Translations under genes and position numbers: made by a program | Notes under the pieces: generated by a model | What the model was told of the DNA's origin: nothing | What the model saw: only the letters and a program-made list of their open reading frames with translations | Database searches by the model: none | Shown here: positions 36,883 through 45,936 of the stretch, piece after piece | Layout: every line of letters starts with the position of its first letter | Position numbering within the stretch: the stretch's first letter is position 1 | Origin: a bacterium | GTDB lineage: Bacteria > Desulfobacterota > Desulfocorpusculales > Desulfocorpusculum | Direction: 5' to 3' | DNA length: 64,000 nucleotides | Assembly (NCBI GenBank): GCA_037481695.1 | Contig: JBBFLE010000002.1 | Location: 204,661-268,660, forward strand

Positions 36883-37350
36883 TCACGACCCCGAGAGATA
36901 TTCCCTCAGCGACTTAGAGCGATAATGCCCTCCTCGGATGTACCTAAGCACCTTGGTCAGTTCCTCGGGCTCCACATAACCAGGCAAAGAGGATATGGGT
37001 TTGCCCTCAGGGCTTAAAAACCAGATGGTGGGAAAGCCTCTCACCATATATCTTCTTGTAAGCTGTGGGCTCTTGTCACCATCCACTCTGCTAGATATGA
37101 ACTCTTCCCTCAGATATTCAGCCACCCTGCTGGCCACCAATGTCTTGGACTCCATCTTCTGGCAGTACTGACAATCCTTCACAAAGAAGTAAAGTAGAAT
37201 CGGCCTTCCGGTTCTCTCGGCCTCCCTGAGGGCCTCTTCATATCCAATCCAGTGGATCTGCTGTGCCTTTGCACTGGAAAACCCCAGGCACAAGCCAAGG
37301 GCTAAGAGCATGCACCAGCCCGCAGCTCTTGCTATGCGAAAATAACACAA
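36883..37350 (-). CDS. Exported thioredoxin-fold protein with CxxC (SoxW/DUF255-like)
   Basis: This 155-residue protein has an N-terminal signal peptide (RIARAAGW..., hydrophobic core, cleavage near SSAKA) and a thioredoxin fold. The active-site CQYC lies in LLYFFVKDCQYCQKME and the cis-Pro in RGFPTIWFLSPEG. It is probably a periplasmic thiol oxidoreductase. The start is probably TTG at 37350 with AAGGA upstream; an internal ATG would shorten the signal peptide. It lies between the CBS gene and the FmdB-type gene. Confidence 0.85.
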   Translation of the reverse strand: MCYFRIARAAGWCMLLALGLCLGFSSAKAQQIHWIGYEEALREAERTGRPILLYFFVKDCQYCQKMESKTLVASRVAEYLREEFISSRVDGDKSPQLTRRYMVRGFPTIWFLSPEGKPISSLPGYVEPEELTKVLRYIRGGHYRSKSLREYLSGS

Positions 37351-37406
37351 ATTCCTTCCCTCGATCTAAAATGCCGGGGCAGCGACCGCCGCCCACTCCC
37401 TCAAGC

Positions 37407-37610
37407 TCAGGAAAAACGAGAAGACGTGGAGCAACTGGCCCCCGAGCTTTCTCCACTAGAAGCCCCGCAGCCCGAAAAAACCGAAAGTAGCCTTTGCACC
37501 TCCTTCTTGGAACATTTGGGGCAACAAATCTCTGACATATCCAGCTGCCCCAGCACAAGCTCTTCGAATTGGTGTCCGCAAGAAGCACACTTGAACTCGT
37601 AAATGGGCAT
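37407..37610 (-). CDS. FmdB-family zinc-ribbon regulatory protein
   Basis: This 67-residue protein has the FmdB zinc ribbon: MPIYEFKCASCGHQFEE, then CCPKCSKKEVQRLLS, and a low-complexity Ser/Gly/Cys tail. The family is named after a putative regulator of formamidase but has no firmly established role. GGGGGAG lies upstream of the ATG. It may be co-transcribed with the thioredoxin-like gene that follows. Confidence 0.88.
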   Translation of the reverse strand: MPIYEFKCASCGHQFEELVLGQLDMSEICCPKCSKKEVQRLLSVFSGCGASSGESSGASCSTSSRFS

Positions 37611-37860
37611 TTGACATCTCCCCCTTTGGGCCAACTTCATTCACTGACACGCTCTTATGAACTGAGCGTGCCTGATACCACACTCCTTACATGTTCATCT
37701 AGGCAGGCTCTTTGAGCCCTCTTATTGATCAGCTTTTAACCTTCAGTTTTCAAGCCCCCCCTCAAGAATCAGAGCCCAAGCTTCCATCACCTTGGGTCTT
37801 AATAGATACGCAGAGCATCTGCGCTCATTCTATGGCCGGCTCCCTGGTGTGTCAATCACC

Positions 37861-40800
37861 TCAGAAAAGCACTCTGATCCAGATGGACACCTGCCTTGCT
37901 GGGATGCCCTTTTCACCCACCAGTTCCCATGTTTTAAGCCTGAAGGGCTGATTCCAAAGGTTGCGGGCCATCAATTTCACCGAGCAGCGCCTTCCCCAAA
38001 GGAACTTCTCCAGTTCCAGGTCTGTCCAGGAAGCCTTCTGTGTTCTGCCATAAAGCCCCAGATCTCCCAGTTGAAGCACCCCTGTTTCCCTCAGGAGAAA
38101 CTTCCATCCTGCTGGGTGTATCCATCTCAGCTCCAGGATGCCCCTGTGTTCTGTCCAGGACTCCCCCGGCCAGGTGTCCCAATGTTTCTTTACCTCCTCC
38201 CAAGCTCCGCATCTGTAACCGTATCTTCCCACCAAGGACACGCTGGGGGTCAGAAGAAGTTCCACTTCTCCCTGGGCTCTCCAATCCCGGAGGGTCCTGG
38301 CTTGAAAGCCTCTGACATCCGATGCCTGTTCCCAAGTCCTGTGATGGCGAACCCCCAACTCCACATGTGTAGAAAGAGCCTCTGACCACATTCGATCCCA
38401 GGCCATCCTGGCCTCGGTGTTCAATGAACCGCCCGCCGTATCTTCCCCCAAAGCAAAGCCAGCCACCTCCACGGGTTGCAATCCCTCAACCAGGGTATAG
38501 GGAGACTCCAGGTACCTGGCTGCAGCCAAGCGCAGGAGATCCCGGCCTCCTGCTCTCCAGACAATGCCCAGCCGTGGCCCGAGACAGACCCGCTTTTGCC
38601 TCTCATCCGATACTACCGGAGGACTGCTTCCCATGCTTGCTACCTGGAAGTTAACACTTCCTTCCAAATACAATTCGGGAATGATTTCCCAAATGTCCCC
38701 TGCGTGCATTTCCCACATGTACGTGGGCACCTCCAGCGCCTTGTCCTGCAAAACCCTTCCCAGCAAAGCCCCCCCATACCTGAAGCTGGTCAAGACCCAC
38801 GGCTCCAGCCTTTCCCTTCCCCTGGCCCCGTGCATGCCCCATTCCAAGCGGTGACTGCCCCACCTGCTCATGCCAAGCAGGCCTGCCTGGAAATGCTCCT
38901 CCTTGAATCGCCAATTCAGGTCCATGTGGGCCTCTATGGCAGGAGGAACTGTGAACCACAGATGGTCTTCCAGACGGAATCCCTGGCTGCTCCAGATCCC
39001 GTAACTCAGAAGCTCCTGTTTGGGACCCAGGTGCAGCCTGTGGCCCAGTGTGGCTGTATGCACATGTCCCCGCTGATTAAGGTACGGGTCTTGAATCCAC
39101 TCGGCATCAGCGTCCCCGCTGTGGTCCCCGCGGGCCCACAGCATGGACCCCCAACGAAACAAGAGCTCTTGGGATGGATCCAGAGAGATCTTCCAGTCGG
39201 TTCTCCAGTAATGGTCCCTTTCTCGGTGGTTCTCCTTGTGAAAGCCCTTTTCCTCCTGAGCCCATATCAGCAGATCCCCTGCAGTCCTGGATGTGCCGCC
39301 TTGGAGAAAGAGATTGGAATTCCAAAGCCCCAACTCCCCCATTGCACCCTCTAGCTCCCCTTGAATCCTGGGACCTTCGAACATGACCGTATAGTCATGA
39401 AAGGTGTTAAAGGTATTCACGTTGGCTGGGGCCAGCATCTGAGCTCTCAGAAGTTCGCGAATTCCAGCCCTGGCCTTCCCTTCTTCCCTAAAGGGAGTCG
39501 AGAGAAAAAGCCTGGCGCTGGAATTGGTGGGATCTTCCCTCACCGACAAAATGGCATGTGCTTTTGCCCGGGACAGAAGGCCCAGTTCCCTGTATGCCTG
39601 GGCCAAATCCACGTTTCTGACTGCCCGATCCTGATCCAACAAAAACCTGGAGCGGTAAACGGACCTGCTGTTATTTCTGGCCATGGAATTTTCCAGGGCC
39701 CGCACAGCATCCGCCGGCCTGTGCAAATCCCTCAGTATCAAGGCCTGGTACAGATAGGGGGTTGGATCCATGGGGTCCAGCTCAGCCGCTCTATTCAAAA
39801 CCACAAGCGCTTCCCTGTGACGTCCTAGCTGGTGCAGGGATTTCCCCAGATAGCTAAGGGGCAAAGAAGCCATGGGCTCTACCAGTGAAGCCGACAAGAA
39901 CTCTTCCAAGGCCTTTTCAGCACTTCCTTCTCGCATTTCCAAGATGCCTAGGCCCATGTGAGCCTCGCTGGAAAAAGGCTCCAACTCAAGGGCTGCTTGG
40001 AGCTTTTCCCTGGCCTTGAGATGCTCACCCACTGCCAAGAGCATGAAACCCTTGAGCACCAGGATGCCTGAATTACCAGGGCTAAAGAGCTCTGCTAGCT
40101 CCAGGAAGCCCCTGGCTTCCTTGGATCTTCCCATACCCCATGACAGCTCAGCCGCCTGTATCAGGGCCGGCACGTACCTTGGATCCCTCTCCAAAACATT
40201 CAATACTGCCTCGAGGGCCCCCTCCAGATCTCCCTCTGACCTGAGGATGACAGCTCTGGCAAGTTGCGCGGTGGGGGAACCGGCATATACTTGCAGGGCC
40301 TTGCCTGAGAGCGCCTCGGCTCTAGCCGGATCTTTCTGGACCAATGCCATCAAAGATCGTTGGGCAATTACCAAGGCTGGCAGCTCCTCCTCCAAGCCAT
40401 CTGGACCGCCCAACTTCTTAAGGGCTTCGTCCATTTCCCCCATGCCAAGACTGGCTATGCCCCAAAGGCTGTCAAACAACCTGCTCCATCCCCACATGAC
40501 CTGGCCCTCCAACAAGAGCTCCCTGGCCTCCTGAAAAAGACCTTGTTGGATCCTCCCCAATGCCAGGCCTGCCCATTTCAGCCCCAAGTTGGAGGGCAAG
40601 GCTTCAAATTTTTCTTGAGCTTCTTGCCCTTTGCCTTGATCCATGAGAATCCAGGCCAGCAAAAGCTTAGCCATGGGATCGGCCAGTTGCTCCTGGCACA
40701 AATCCATGGCCTTTTGAGTCTCCCCAGCATTCCTGGCTTCCAAGGCCTGGAGGAGCCCCTCAGGCCATGTTTCCTCCTCTTCCAGACGCACATCCAAAGG

Positions 40801-41472
40801 GCTGATCCATATGGGATGTCTCAAGACCCATTGAACACTCTGTGCAGGGTGAAGCCTCAGACTTTCTATTCTGGGAGGTCTTGCAGGGCTCAGGCTGGCC
40901 TTCTGCCCTGAATCCAGTACGGTCTGGCCCCAGGCGTGGATTAGGTACACCTGGCCTGCCAGGATCCATATCTCTCCTTCTCCCGAATACTCATCCAGCA
41001 TGAGGCCCATGTCAGTTCCTCTCACTCCCACCATCACACTTCCCACTTCCCAGTCCACAGGATGCAGCGCCCTGACCCATACCCGTCCTCCAAGAAGCTT
41101 GTAAAGGCTCTGGGGGGGCTTGAAAAAGCCTTGCCGGCTGCCTGCCTTTTGCACTTGGAACCCAACTTTTCCCATGCGTTTTATCTGGATGCGGCTTTGC
41201 TCGTGGAGCTGTACCTGGGTTTGGTCCTGGAAAAGGAGGGCGGCACGAGCCCCTTTAGCTGTTACCACCATATCCCCTTCTGCCAAAGACATGCCTGTCC
41301 TGGCCTTTACCCAGGGTCCTTGGGACGAGGAGGCCACCAGCACCTCCCCCTGGATGTGGACTATCTTTCCCTGAAACTCCTGGGCCCGGGCAGTTGACAG
41401 AGGCAAAAGAATCATCAACAGGCTCGCAACGCAAGCCATTGCCTTTTGCCCTGAAATGGAGGCACCCCACAT
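37861..41472 (-). CDS. Giant FecR-TPR-outer-membrane beta-barrel protein
   Basis: This roughly 1,200-residue exported protein has three recognisable parts. A signal peptide (ACVASLLMILLPLSTARAQ) is followed by a FecR-type domain (VHIQGEVLV, EGDMVVTAKGARAALLFQDQT, VRGTDMGLMLDE). A long TPR array comes next (about residues 230-700; ALILRSEGDLEGALEAV-type and MGLGILEMREGSAEKALEEF-type helices). The C-terminal 450 residues are rich in alternating aromatic or hydrophobic residues and end KLMARNLWNQPF... with a terminal Phe, as in TonB-receptor-like barrels. It may be a secretion porin with periplasmic scaffold. The start is uncertain: ATGs at 41472, 41505 and one further in all lack good ribosome sites. 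Confidence 0.8.
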   Translation of the reverse strand: MWGASISGQKAMACVASLLMILLPLSTARAQEFQGKIVHIQGEVLVASSSQGPWVKARTGMSLAEGDMVVTAKGARAALLFQDQTQVQLHEQSRIQIKRMGKVGFQVQKAGSRQGFFKPPQSLYKLLGGRVWVRALHPVDWEVGSVMVGVRGTDMGLMLDEYSGEGEIWILAGQVYLIHAWGQTVLDSGQKASLSPARPPRIESLRLHPAQSVQWVLRHPIWISPLDVRLEEEETWPEGLLQALEARNAGETQKAMDLCQEQLADPMAKLLLAWILMDQGKGQEAQEKFEALPSNLGLKWAGLALGRIQQGLFQEARELLLEGQVMWGWSRLFDSLWGIASLGMGEMDEALKKLGGPDGLEEELPALVIAQRSLMALVQKDPARAEALSGKALQVYAGSPTAQLARAVILRSEGDLEGALEAVLNVLERDPRYVPALIQAAELSWGMGRSKEARGFLELAELFSPGNSGILVLKGFMLLAVGEHLKAREKLQAALELEPFSSEAHMGLGILEMREGSAEKALEEFLSASLVEPMASLPLSYLGKSLHQLGRHREALVVLNRAAELDPMDPTPYLYQALILRDLHRPADAVRALENSMARNNSRSVYRSRFLLDQDRAVRNVDLAQAYRELGLLSRAKAHAILSVREDPTNSSARLFLSTPFREEGKARAGIRELLRAQMLAPANVNTFNTFHDYTVMFEGPRIQGELEGAMGELGLWNSNLFLQGGTSRTAGDLLIWAQEEKGFHKENHRERDHYWRTDWKISLDPSQELLFRWGSMLWARGDHSGDADAEWIQDPYLNQRGHVHTATLGHRLHLGPKQELLSYGIWSSQGFRLEDHLWFTVPPAIEAHMDLNWRFKEEHFQAGLLGMSRWGSHRLEWGMHGARGRERLEPWVLTSFRYGGALLGRVLQDKALEVPTYMWEMHAGDIWEIIPELYLEGSVNFQVASMGSSPPVVSDERQKRVCLGPRLGIVWRAGGRDLLRLAAARYLESPYTLVEGLQPVEVAGFALGEDTAGGSLNTEARMAWDRMWSEALSTHVELGVRHHRTWEQASDVRGFQARTLRDWRAQGEVELLLTPSVSLVGRYGYRCGAWEEVKKHWDTWPGESWTEHRGILELRWIHPAGWKFLLRETGVLQLGDLGLYGRTQKASWTDLELEKFLWGRRCSVKLMARNLWNQPFRLKTWELVGEKGIPARQVSIWIRVLF

Positions 41473-42433
41473 TGGGCTCAACCGGCAACTTATTTTCTGA
41501 AGCATGAGTAGGTGATAGGCAATTGGTAATTCAAAGCCCGGCTTGATGTCAAGAAAAAATGGATCACATGAGCATTTCCGAGAATATTGATTGACAATCT
41601 CTAAGGCAGGTTCTATCTTAGCAATCAATGGGTGCAAATACCCAAGGCAAGGGCGCCAGAGGAAGCATATGGCTTTTGTTGGAAAGCTCTCCAGAAAAAA
41701 AATGAGATGGGTCAGTATGTTTGCGGCTGGGTGGCTTTGCATCTGGCTCTTGCAGGTTCCCCCAGCCCTTCAAGAAGCTCCTTGCAACTCATTAGAGGCC
41801 ATTTTATTTCCGCTGCAAGACCCAGCAGAGTGCTGCTGTCAAGGTAAAGATCCAGAAAACCTCTCTCACCCTCCTTGTGGTTCACATCAAAGTTGCAGTA
41901 GCCCTTCCATCCCGGAATCAGGAAAGCTCCTTTTCGCTCACACTTCTTCGGGCCAACAGTTTCCCCAGACAGAGTGTCTCTCTGAGAAGGCTTTCTTGAC
42001 CGGGTCTTTTCAAAACCTCAATCCATTGTCTTACAAGCCGTGCAAGACACCTAGACAAGTGTACCTCTTGAATCAGATTCTGCTTATTTGAATTCCTACT
42101 CATGCATTCCAAAAATCTGCCAGGCAACCCATGCTCCTTGAACTGTCGATCTGAGGCCTGGATCATTAGCCCTTACTGTTTATGAGCAGCGGTTTTCAGG
42201 TAGGCTTGGCCTACCCTGTGAGGGCAAAAAGAATGATCCTGTGGGTCAAGGCTGATGAGCCTGGCATAGGAGTTTGGGCCCAAAGCATATCTGTCCAAGC
42301 ATGGTCAGAAACGCTATTGGGGACTTGTTGGAGTCCGCATCAGGTGGAGGGTTCTCATTTGGGTTTTCTAAGATGGCCTTCCATCTGTAAGTGGTAAAGG
42401 ACAAGAAAACAAATTCTTGGGAGGAGTAACTCC
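41473..42433. other. Long intergenic region between the FecR-TPR gene and the DUF2318 gene
   Basis: This stretch of about 960 bases has no convincing gene. Several frames of 70-166 codons exist on both strands, but none has a recognisable domain or good start context. It must hold the promoters for both divergent genes. AT-rich stretches occur around 41570-41620 and 42080-42120. A perfect 7-bp inverted repeat lies at 42199-42215. It could contain a degraded gene or an unrecognised regulatory RNA. Confidence 0.35.
42199..42215. repeat. Perfect inverted repeat upstream of the DUF2318 gene
   Basis: GGTAGGC-TTG-GCCTACC is a perfect 7-bp inverted repeat with a 3-nt centre, about 220 nt before the DUF2318 start. 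It could be an operator or a small hairpin in a leader RNA. No known motif (for example a Fur box) was recognised. Confidence 0.4.
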
Positions 42434-42991
42434 ATGGAAGATTCTAAGAGCATGAAAGACTCTTGTGGCAAGACCGCTTATGAAAATGGGCACAGGAGGC
42501 ACAATAGACTCTCTCGGAGTGGGATGAGAGCTGTTTTGCAAATTCTCATTGCAGGGGTGGCCACATTGGGCCTTACATCTGGATGCTTTTCCCCTGGGGA
42601 TTCATCCTCTTCACCCCAGGTCAAGGGAGACCAGTGGCGGCTTTCGATTAAGGACTTTCAGGAGGGCAAGGCCCGCCACTTCCATTACAGATTAGCTGAC
42701 AATACCACAGTTAGGTTCTTCCTCATCAAGACCTCTGACGGGACCTTTCGGGCCGCACTGGATGCTTGTGATGTTTGTTGGCCGCAGGGAAAGGGATATG
42801 TTCAGGATGGGAATTACATGGTCTGCAAGAACTGCGGACGTACATTCCGGAATCAAGACATAGGGCTGTACAGAGGGGGCTGCAATCCACACCCCTTGCA
42901 GTCCCGGCTTGAGGGAAAGGAGTTGGTGATAGAGCTGAAGGAGCTTCAGGAAGGCGCAAGATACTTCAGATCCACCAACCAGGTTTATTAG
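42434..42991 (+). CDS. DUF2318-domain lipoprotein (P19-type iron system component-like)
   Basis: This 185-residue protein has a long charged N-region, a hydrophobic segment ending in a lipobox-like TSGC and a DUF2318 domain. The domain is marked by four cysteines in a zinc or Fe-S-like pattern: DACDVCWPQGKGYV, MVCKNCGRTF, then GGCNPHPL. DUF2318 proteins occur in P19/FtrABCD-like iron-uptake clusters (Cj1660 in Campylobacter), next to FtsX-type permeases, an ABC ATPase and thioredoxins, exactly the genes that follow here. Their biochemical role is unproven. GGAGG lies 9 nt before the ATG. The first gene in its cluster; no p19 or FTR1-like gene is visible. Confidence 0.88.
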   Translation: MEDSKSMKDSCGKTAYENGHRRHNRLSRSGMRAVLQILIAGVATLGLTSGCFSPGDSSSSPQVKGDQWRLSIKDFQEGKARHFHYRLADNTTVRFFLIKTSDGTFRAALDACDVCWPQGKGYVQDGNYMVCKNCGRTFRNQDIGLYRGGCNPHPLQSRLEGKELVIELKELQEGARYFRSTNQVY

Positions 42992-43193
42992 CCATGGCCC
43001 ATAAAGTTGGGGGCTACGCCCAAAGCCCCAGTCACATGGAGTTGCTCTAAGGTGAAAAACCAGGGGGAAACCACAGAGTGAAGAACCAGAGTGCATTTGA
43101 TCAGGACAACATTTATCACAGAATATCAATAAGTTAGCCTGAATCTTTCACTCATCGTGAATGATGCGGGCTATTTGGGGGGGGTAGCAGATC

Positions 43194-44360
43194 ATGAAGA
43201 TGCAGGACATGGTCTGGAAAAGACTTCAGAGAAAAAAGGCCAAAGCCTTGTTTGTGCTCCTGGGTCTTTTGATAGGCGTGGGGGCTGCTGTGGGCTTTCT
43301 AAGCCTCACCCGTGCCCTCACTATGGAGATACAGCACAAGATGGAGCTTTACGGGGCCAATATCCTGATAACCCCTGCCACAGACAACCTCTCCTTGTCT
43401 TTCGGGGGAATTACCTTGGGGAGCATTTCCTTTGACATGAAGGAACTCCAGCAGAAGGAATTGGGAAATCTCTTGAGCATTCCCAATGCTCGCAATATAG
43501 CTGCCGTGGGCCCCATGCTGCTGGGAGCTGTGGCACATGGGGACAGAAGGCTTATTCTGGCCGGCATGGAATTCAGCTCCTTGGGCGCCCTTAGGCCCTG
43601 GTGGAGAATAAATGGGGAGTATCCTACTCAGGGTCAGGTAGTACTGGGAGCAGAGGCTGCAAGAATAATGGGTTTGAAGCCGGGGGAGGAATGGTCCATT
43701 CTGGGATCCAGATGGAAGATCTCTGGGGTCCTTGAGCCCACCGGGTCCCAGGAGGATCTGATGGCTTTCGCCCCTCTCTCAGAGGTTCAATCGGCCCTTG
43801 GGAAAGAGGGAAAAATAAGCATGGTGGAGGTGGCGGCCCTTTGCGCGGGATGCCCCATAGAAGAGATGGTGGCCCAGATTTCAAAGGTGCTGCCAGAGGC
43901 TAGGGTGCAGGCCATCAAACAGGTGGTGGAGGGTCGCATTGAAGCCATGAAACAAATGCAAAGGGTGGCCATGGGTCTTTCGGGGCTGGTGCTCTTGGTG
44001 GGATCCCTGGTGGTGTTTGTCACCATGATGGCCAGTGTAAGAGAGCGTACATCAGAGATAGGAGTTCTGGGAGCCATTGGATTTCCCAAGAAACAAATCG
44101 CAAAACTCATTCTCACGGAAGCAGCAGTCCTCTCTTTCTTGGCCGGAATTCTGGGATATGGCATTGGCATGCTTTCGGCCAAGGTGGCCTTACCATTTTT
44201 CTCAGAGGGGCACTCCCACAGTGCAGCCCATCTTCTTTTCCAGCCGGAGCTGGCCTTGGGGGCTGTGGCCCTTTCAACTGGCTTGGGGCTTCTGGCCAGC
44301 CTTTACCCTGCTTTGGCCGCATCCAGATTGGATCCTGCGGAGGCCATTCGCAGCCACTAG
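43194..44360 (+). CDS. FtsX/MacB-type ABC transporter permease
   Basis: This 388-residue permease has an N-terminal membrane helix (KALFVLLGLLIGVGAAVGFL), a large periplasmic MacB-PCD-like domain (about residues 45-240) and three C-terminal helices forming the FtsX domain (GLSGLVLLVGSLVVFVTMM; TEIGVLGAIGFPKKQI coupling helix). Type VII ABC systems of this kind use mechanotransmission rather than classical transport. In the Campylobacter P19 cluster two such permeases are present; here there is one. It is followed by its ATPase. ATG 43194 or 43200 could be the start; both lie behind a G-rich tract. Confidence 0.92.
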   Translation: MKMQDMVWKRLQRKKAKALFVLLGLLIGVGAAVGFLSLTRALTMEIQHKMELYGANILITPATDNLSLSFGGITLGSISFDMKELQQKELGNLLSIPNARNIAAVGPMLLGAVAHGDRRLILAGMEFSSLGALRPWWRINGEYPTQGQVVLGAEAARIMGLKPGEEWSILGSRWKISGVLEPTGSQEDLMAFAPLSEVQSALGKEGKISMVEVAALCAGCPIEEMVAQISKVLPEARVQAIKQVVEGRIEAMKQMQRVAMGLSGLVLLVGSLVVFVTMMASVRERTSEIGVLGAIGFPKKQIAKLILTEAAVLSFLAGILGYGIGMLSAKVALPFFSEGHSHSAAHLLFQPELALGAVALSTGLGLLASLYPALAASRLDPAEAIRSH

Positions 44361-44565
44361 GCGCCATGATTCCAAAGAAGCGCAAAGTCAGGGTTGTATC
44401 GAGGATATGAATGAATGACTTGATTCATGCTAAAAAGCAAACAGATTGGGGATTTCAGATCCCACCCTGGTTCCAGAGGGATTACCTGGAGGTGCTGTGG
44501 GGTTTCGGGCCTCCCCAATGAGGGGGCTACAGGAGCAATCCAGGCTGGAAATTGGGAGGAGTGAC

Positions 44566-45237
44566 ATGTGCTTGATAAGAGCTGAGGGAATAGTCAAGAG
44601 ATACGGCCATGGGCCTGGTGTGGTGGAGGCTTTAAGAGGCATTGACCTGGAAGTTCCCGAAGGGGATTGGCTGGCCATAATGGGGCGCTCAGGCTCAGGG
44701 AAATCAACGCTTCTGACCGTGTTGGGAGGCTTGAACTCTCCAAGTGGAGGCAATTATTGGGTGGAGGATGTAGAACTCTATTGTCTGCCCCTCCAGCAGC
44801 GAGCCGAGTTCAGAAGGGAGAAGATGGGCTTCGTATTCCAAAGCTTCCAGCTTCTGGACTATCTTTCAGCCATAGAAAATGTAATGCTACCTTTGGTGAA
44901 CAGCCCCATGCCTTCCCGCCGAAAGAAGCAACTGGCCAGGGAGGCCCTGGAAAAGGTGGGCCTGTACCACAAGGGATCAAGGCTGCCTGCCCAGCTCTCA
45001 GGAGGAGAACAGCAGAGAGTGGCCATTGCAAGGGCCATAGTGAACCGTCCAGTGCTTCTTCTTGCGGACGAGCCTACAGGCAATTTGGATTCAGCCACTG
45101 CCGAGCAAGTCATGGAGCTCTTCGGGGAGCTCAACAGTCAAGGAATGACAATAGTGATGGTCACCCACAGCGAGCAGTGGGCAGCCATGGCAAAAAGGAT
45201 CACAAGAATATCCGATGGTCGCGTGATGGGAAATTAG
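44566..45237 (+). CDS. ABC transporter ATP-binding protein (LolD/MacB-type)
   Basis: This 223-residue ATPase has Walker [11 protein letters not shown]-loop VFQSFQLL, signature LSGGEQQR, Walker [13 protein letters not shown] and H-loop VTHS. It belongs to the LolD/FtsE/MacB group that partners FtsX-like permeases, fitting the gene just upstream. The start at 44566 has GGGAGGAG upstream; a longer frame from 44446 adds non-family sequence. It is followed at 64 nt by the selenocysteine thioredoxin gene. Confidence 0.94.
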   Translation: MCLIRAEGIVKRYGHGPGVVEALRGIDLEVPEGDWLAIMGRSGSGKSTLLTVLGGLNSPSGGNYWVEDVELYCLPLQQRAEFRREKMGFVFQSFQLLDYLSAIENVMLPLVNSPMPSRRKKQLAREALEKVGLYHKGSRLPAQLSGGEQQRVAIARAIVNRPVLLLADEPTGNLDSATAEQVMELFGELNSQGMTIVMVTHSEQWAAMAKRITRISDGRVMGN

Positions 45238-45300
45238 TTGGTGCACCCCATGCTCCTTGGGGAGCCTGTTTTCTGAGTCTCAATGATGAGGGAGGATGAA

Positions 45301-45840
45301 ATGAAACGTGTTGTTCTATGGGGCCTGATCTTACTGGGAGGGCTCTTTTTTTGGATGTGGCTTCGAGGGGGATTGGTCAACTCAGGGCTCAGAAGCCCAC
45401 GAGAGCTCTTCCCTTCGGCACATCGCCAATCAGCCCCTGAGATCCTGGTCAGGGATTTGGGCGGTACAACGGCCAGCATCCCAGGGCAGCTCCGAGGGCC
45501 TGCATTGGTGGTTTTCTGGGCCAGTTGGTGACCGGCCTGCAGGAGGGAGTTGCCTTCCTGGGAAAAGCTATATAAGGAGGTGGGGGATCAACCCATCCGG
45601 CTCATTGCAGTGGCGGTCAGAGACAGCAAGAATGAACTCAGAAGGCTCGTGGCTGGGGAGGGCTTGACTCTGCCTGTTTTTCTGGATGAGCTTGGGAACT
45701 CTGCTTCCAGTTGGGGTGTTAGGGCTCTGCCCACTGCAGTTTATTTGGATCATGGCGGAAGGCTGGCGGGCAGGTTCGTAGGCCCCCAGAGCTGGGACAA
45801 GGAGACACTTCTAAAACTGGCCCAAGAAGACATGAAATGA
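45301..45840 (+). CDS. Selenocysteine-containing thioredoxin-like (TlpA/ResA-type) protein
   Basis: This is one reading frame of 179 residues interrupted only by TGA at 45529-45531, read here as Sec77. The context is FWASW-U-PAC-RRELPSW, the thioredoxin active site WCxxC with the first Cys replaced by Sec. Downstream the fold continues in the same frame (IRLIAVAVRDSKNELRRL, LPVFLDELG, cis-Pro in VRALPTAVYLD). An N-terminal membrane anchor (VVLWGLILLGGLFFWMWL) places the domain in the periplasm. A SECIS-like hairpin lies directly after TGA. GGGAGG precedes ATG 45301. The alternative, a nonsense mutation at exactly this codon, is much less likely. It may serve the adjacent DUF2318/ABC system as reductant. 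Confidence 0.9.
45529..45560 (+). promoter_or_regulatory. UGA selenocysteine codon with bacterial SECIS-like hairpin
   Basis: The TGA (45529-45531) is followed by CAGGAGGG (45540-45547), a 5-nt loop AGTTG (45548-45552) and CCTTCCTG (45553-45560). This gives an 8-bp stem with one G-U pair. The apical loop contains GU and lies 17-21 nt after the UGA, the spacing expected for SelB-binding bacterial SECIS elements. Confidence 0.75.
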
Positions 45841-45936
45841 GGGGAAGTCTCCCTTGGCCTTGTTTGCAGAATTGACAGGAGTCCACTCCCTCACCTAGAA
45901 TCCCCCTAATTAGGCAGGGGAATCTGGAGGAAGATC

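Noticed and set aside
41591-42166. Frames of 166 codons (plus) and 82 codons (minus) in the long gap
   Set aside because: No recognisable domain, poor starts and a composition unlike the neighbouring proteins.
45550-45840. A separate 96-residue gene starting after the TGA
   Set aside because: It lacks a ribosome site and would begin in the middle of the thioredoxin active-site helix; it is the second half of the selenoprotein.
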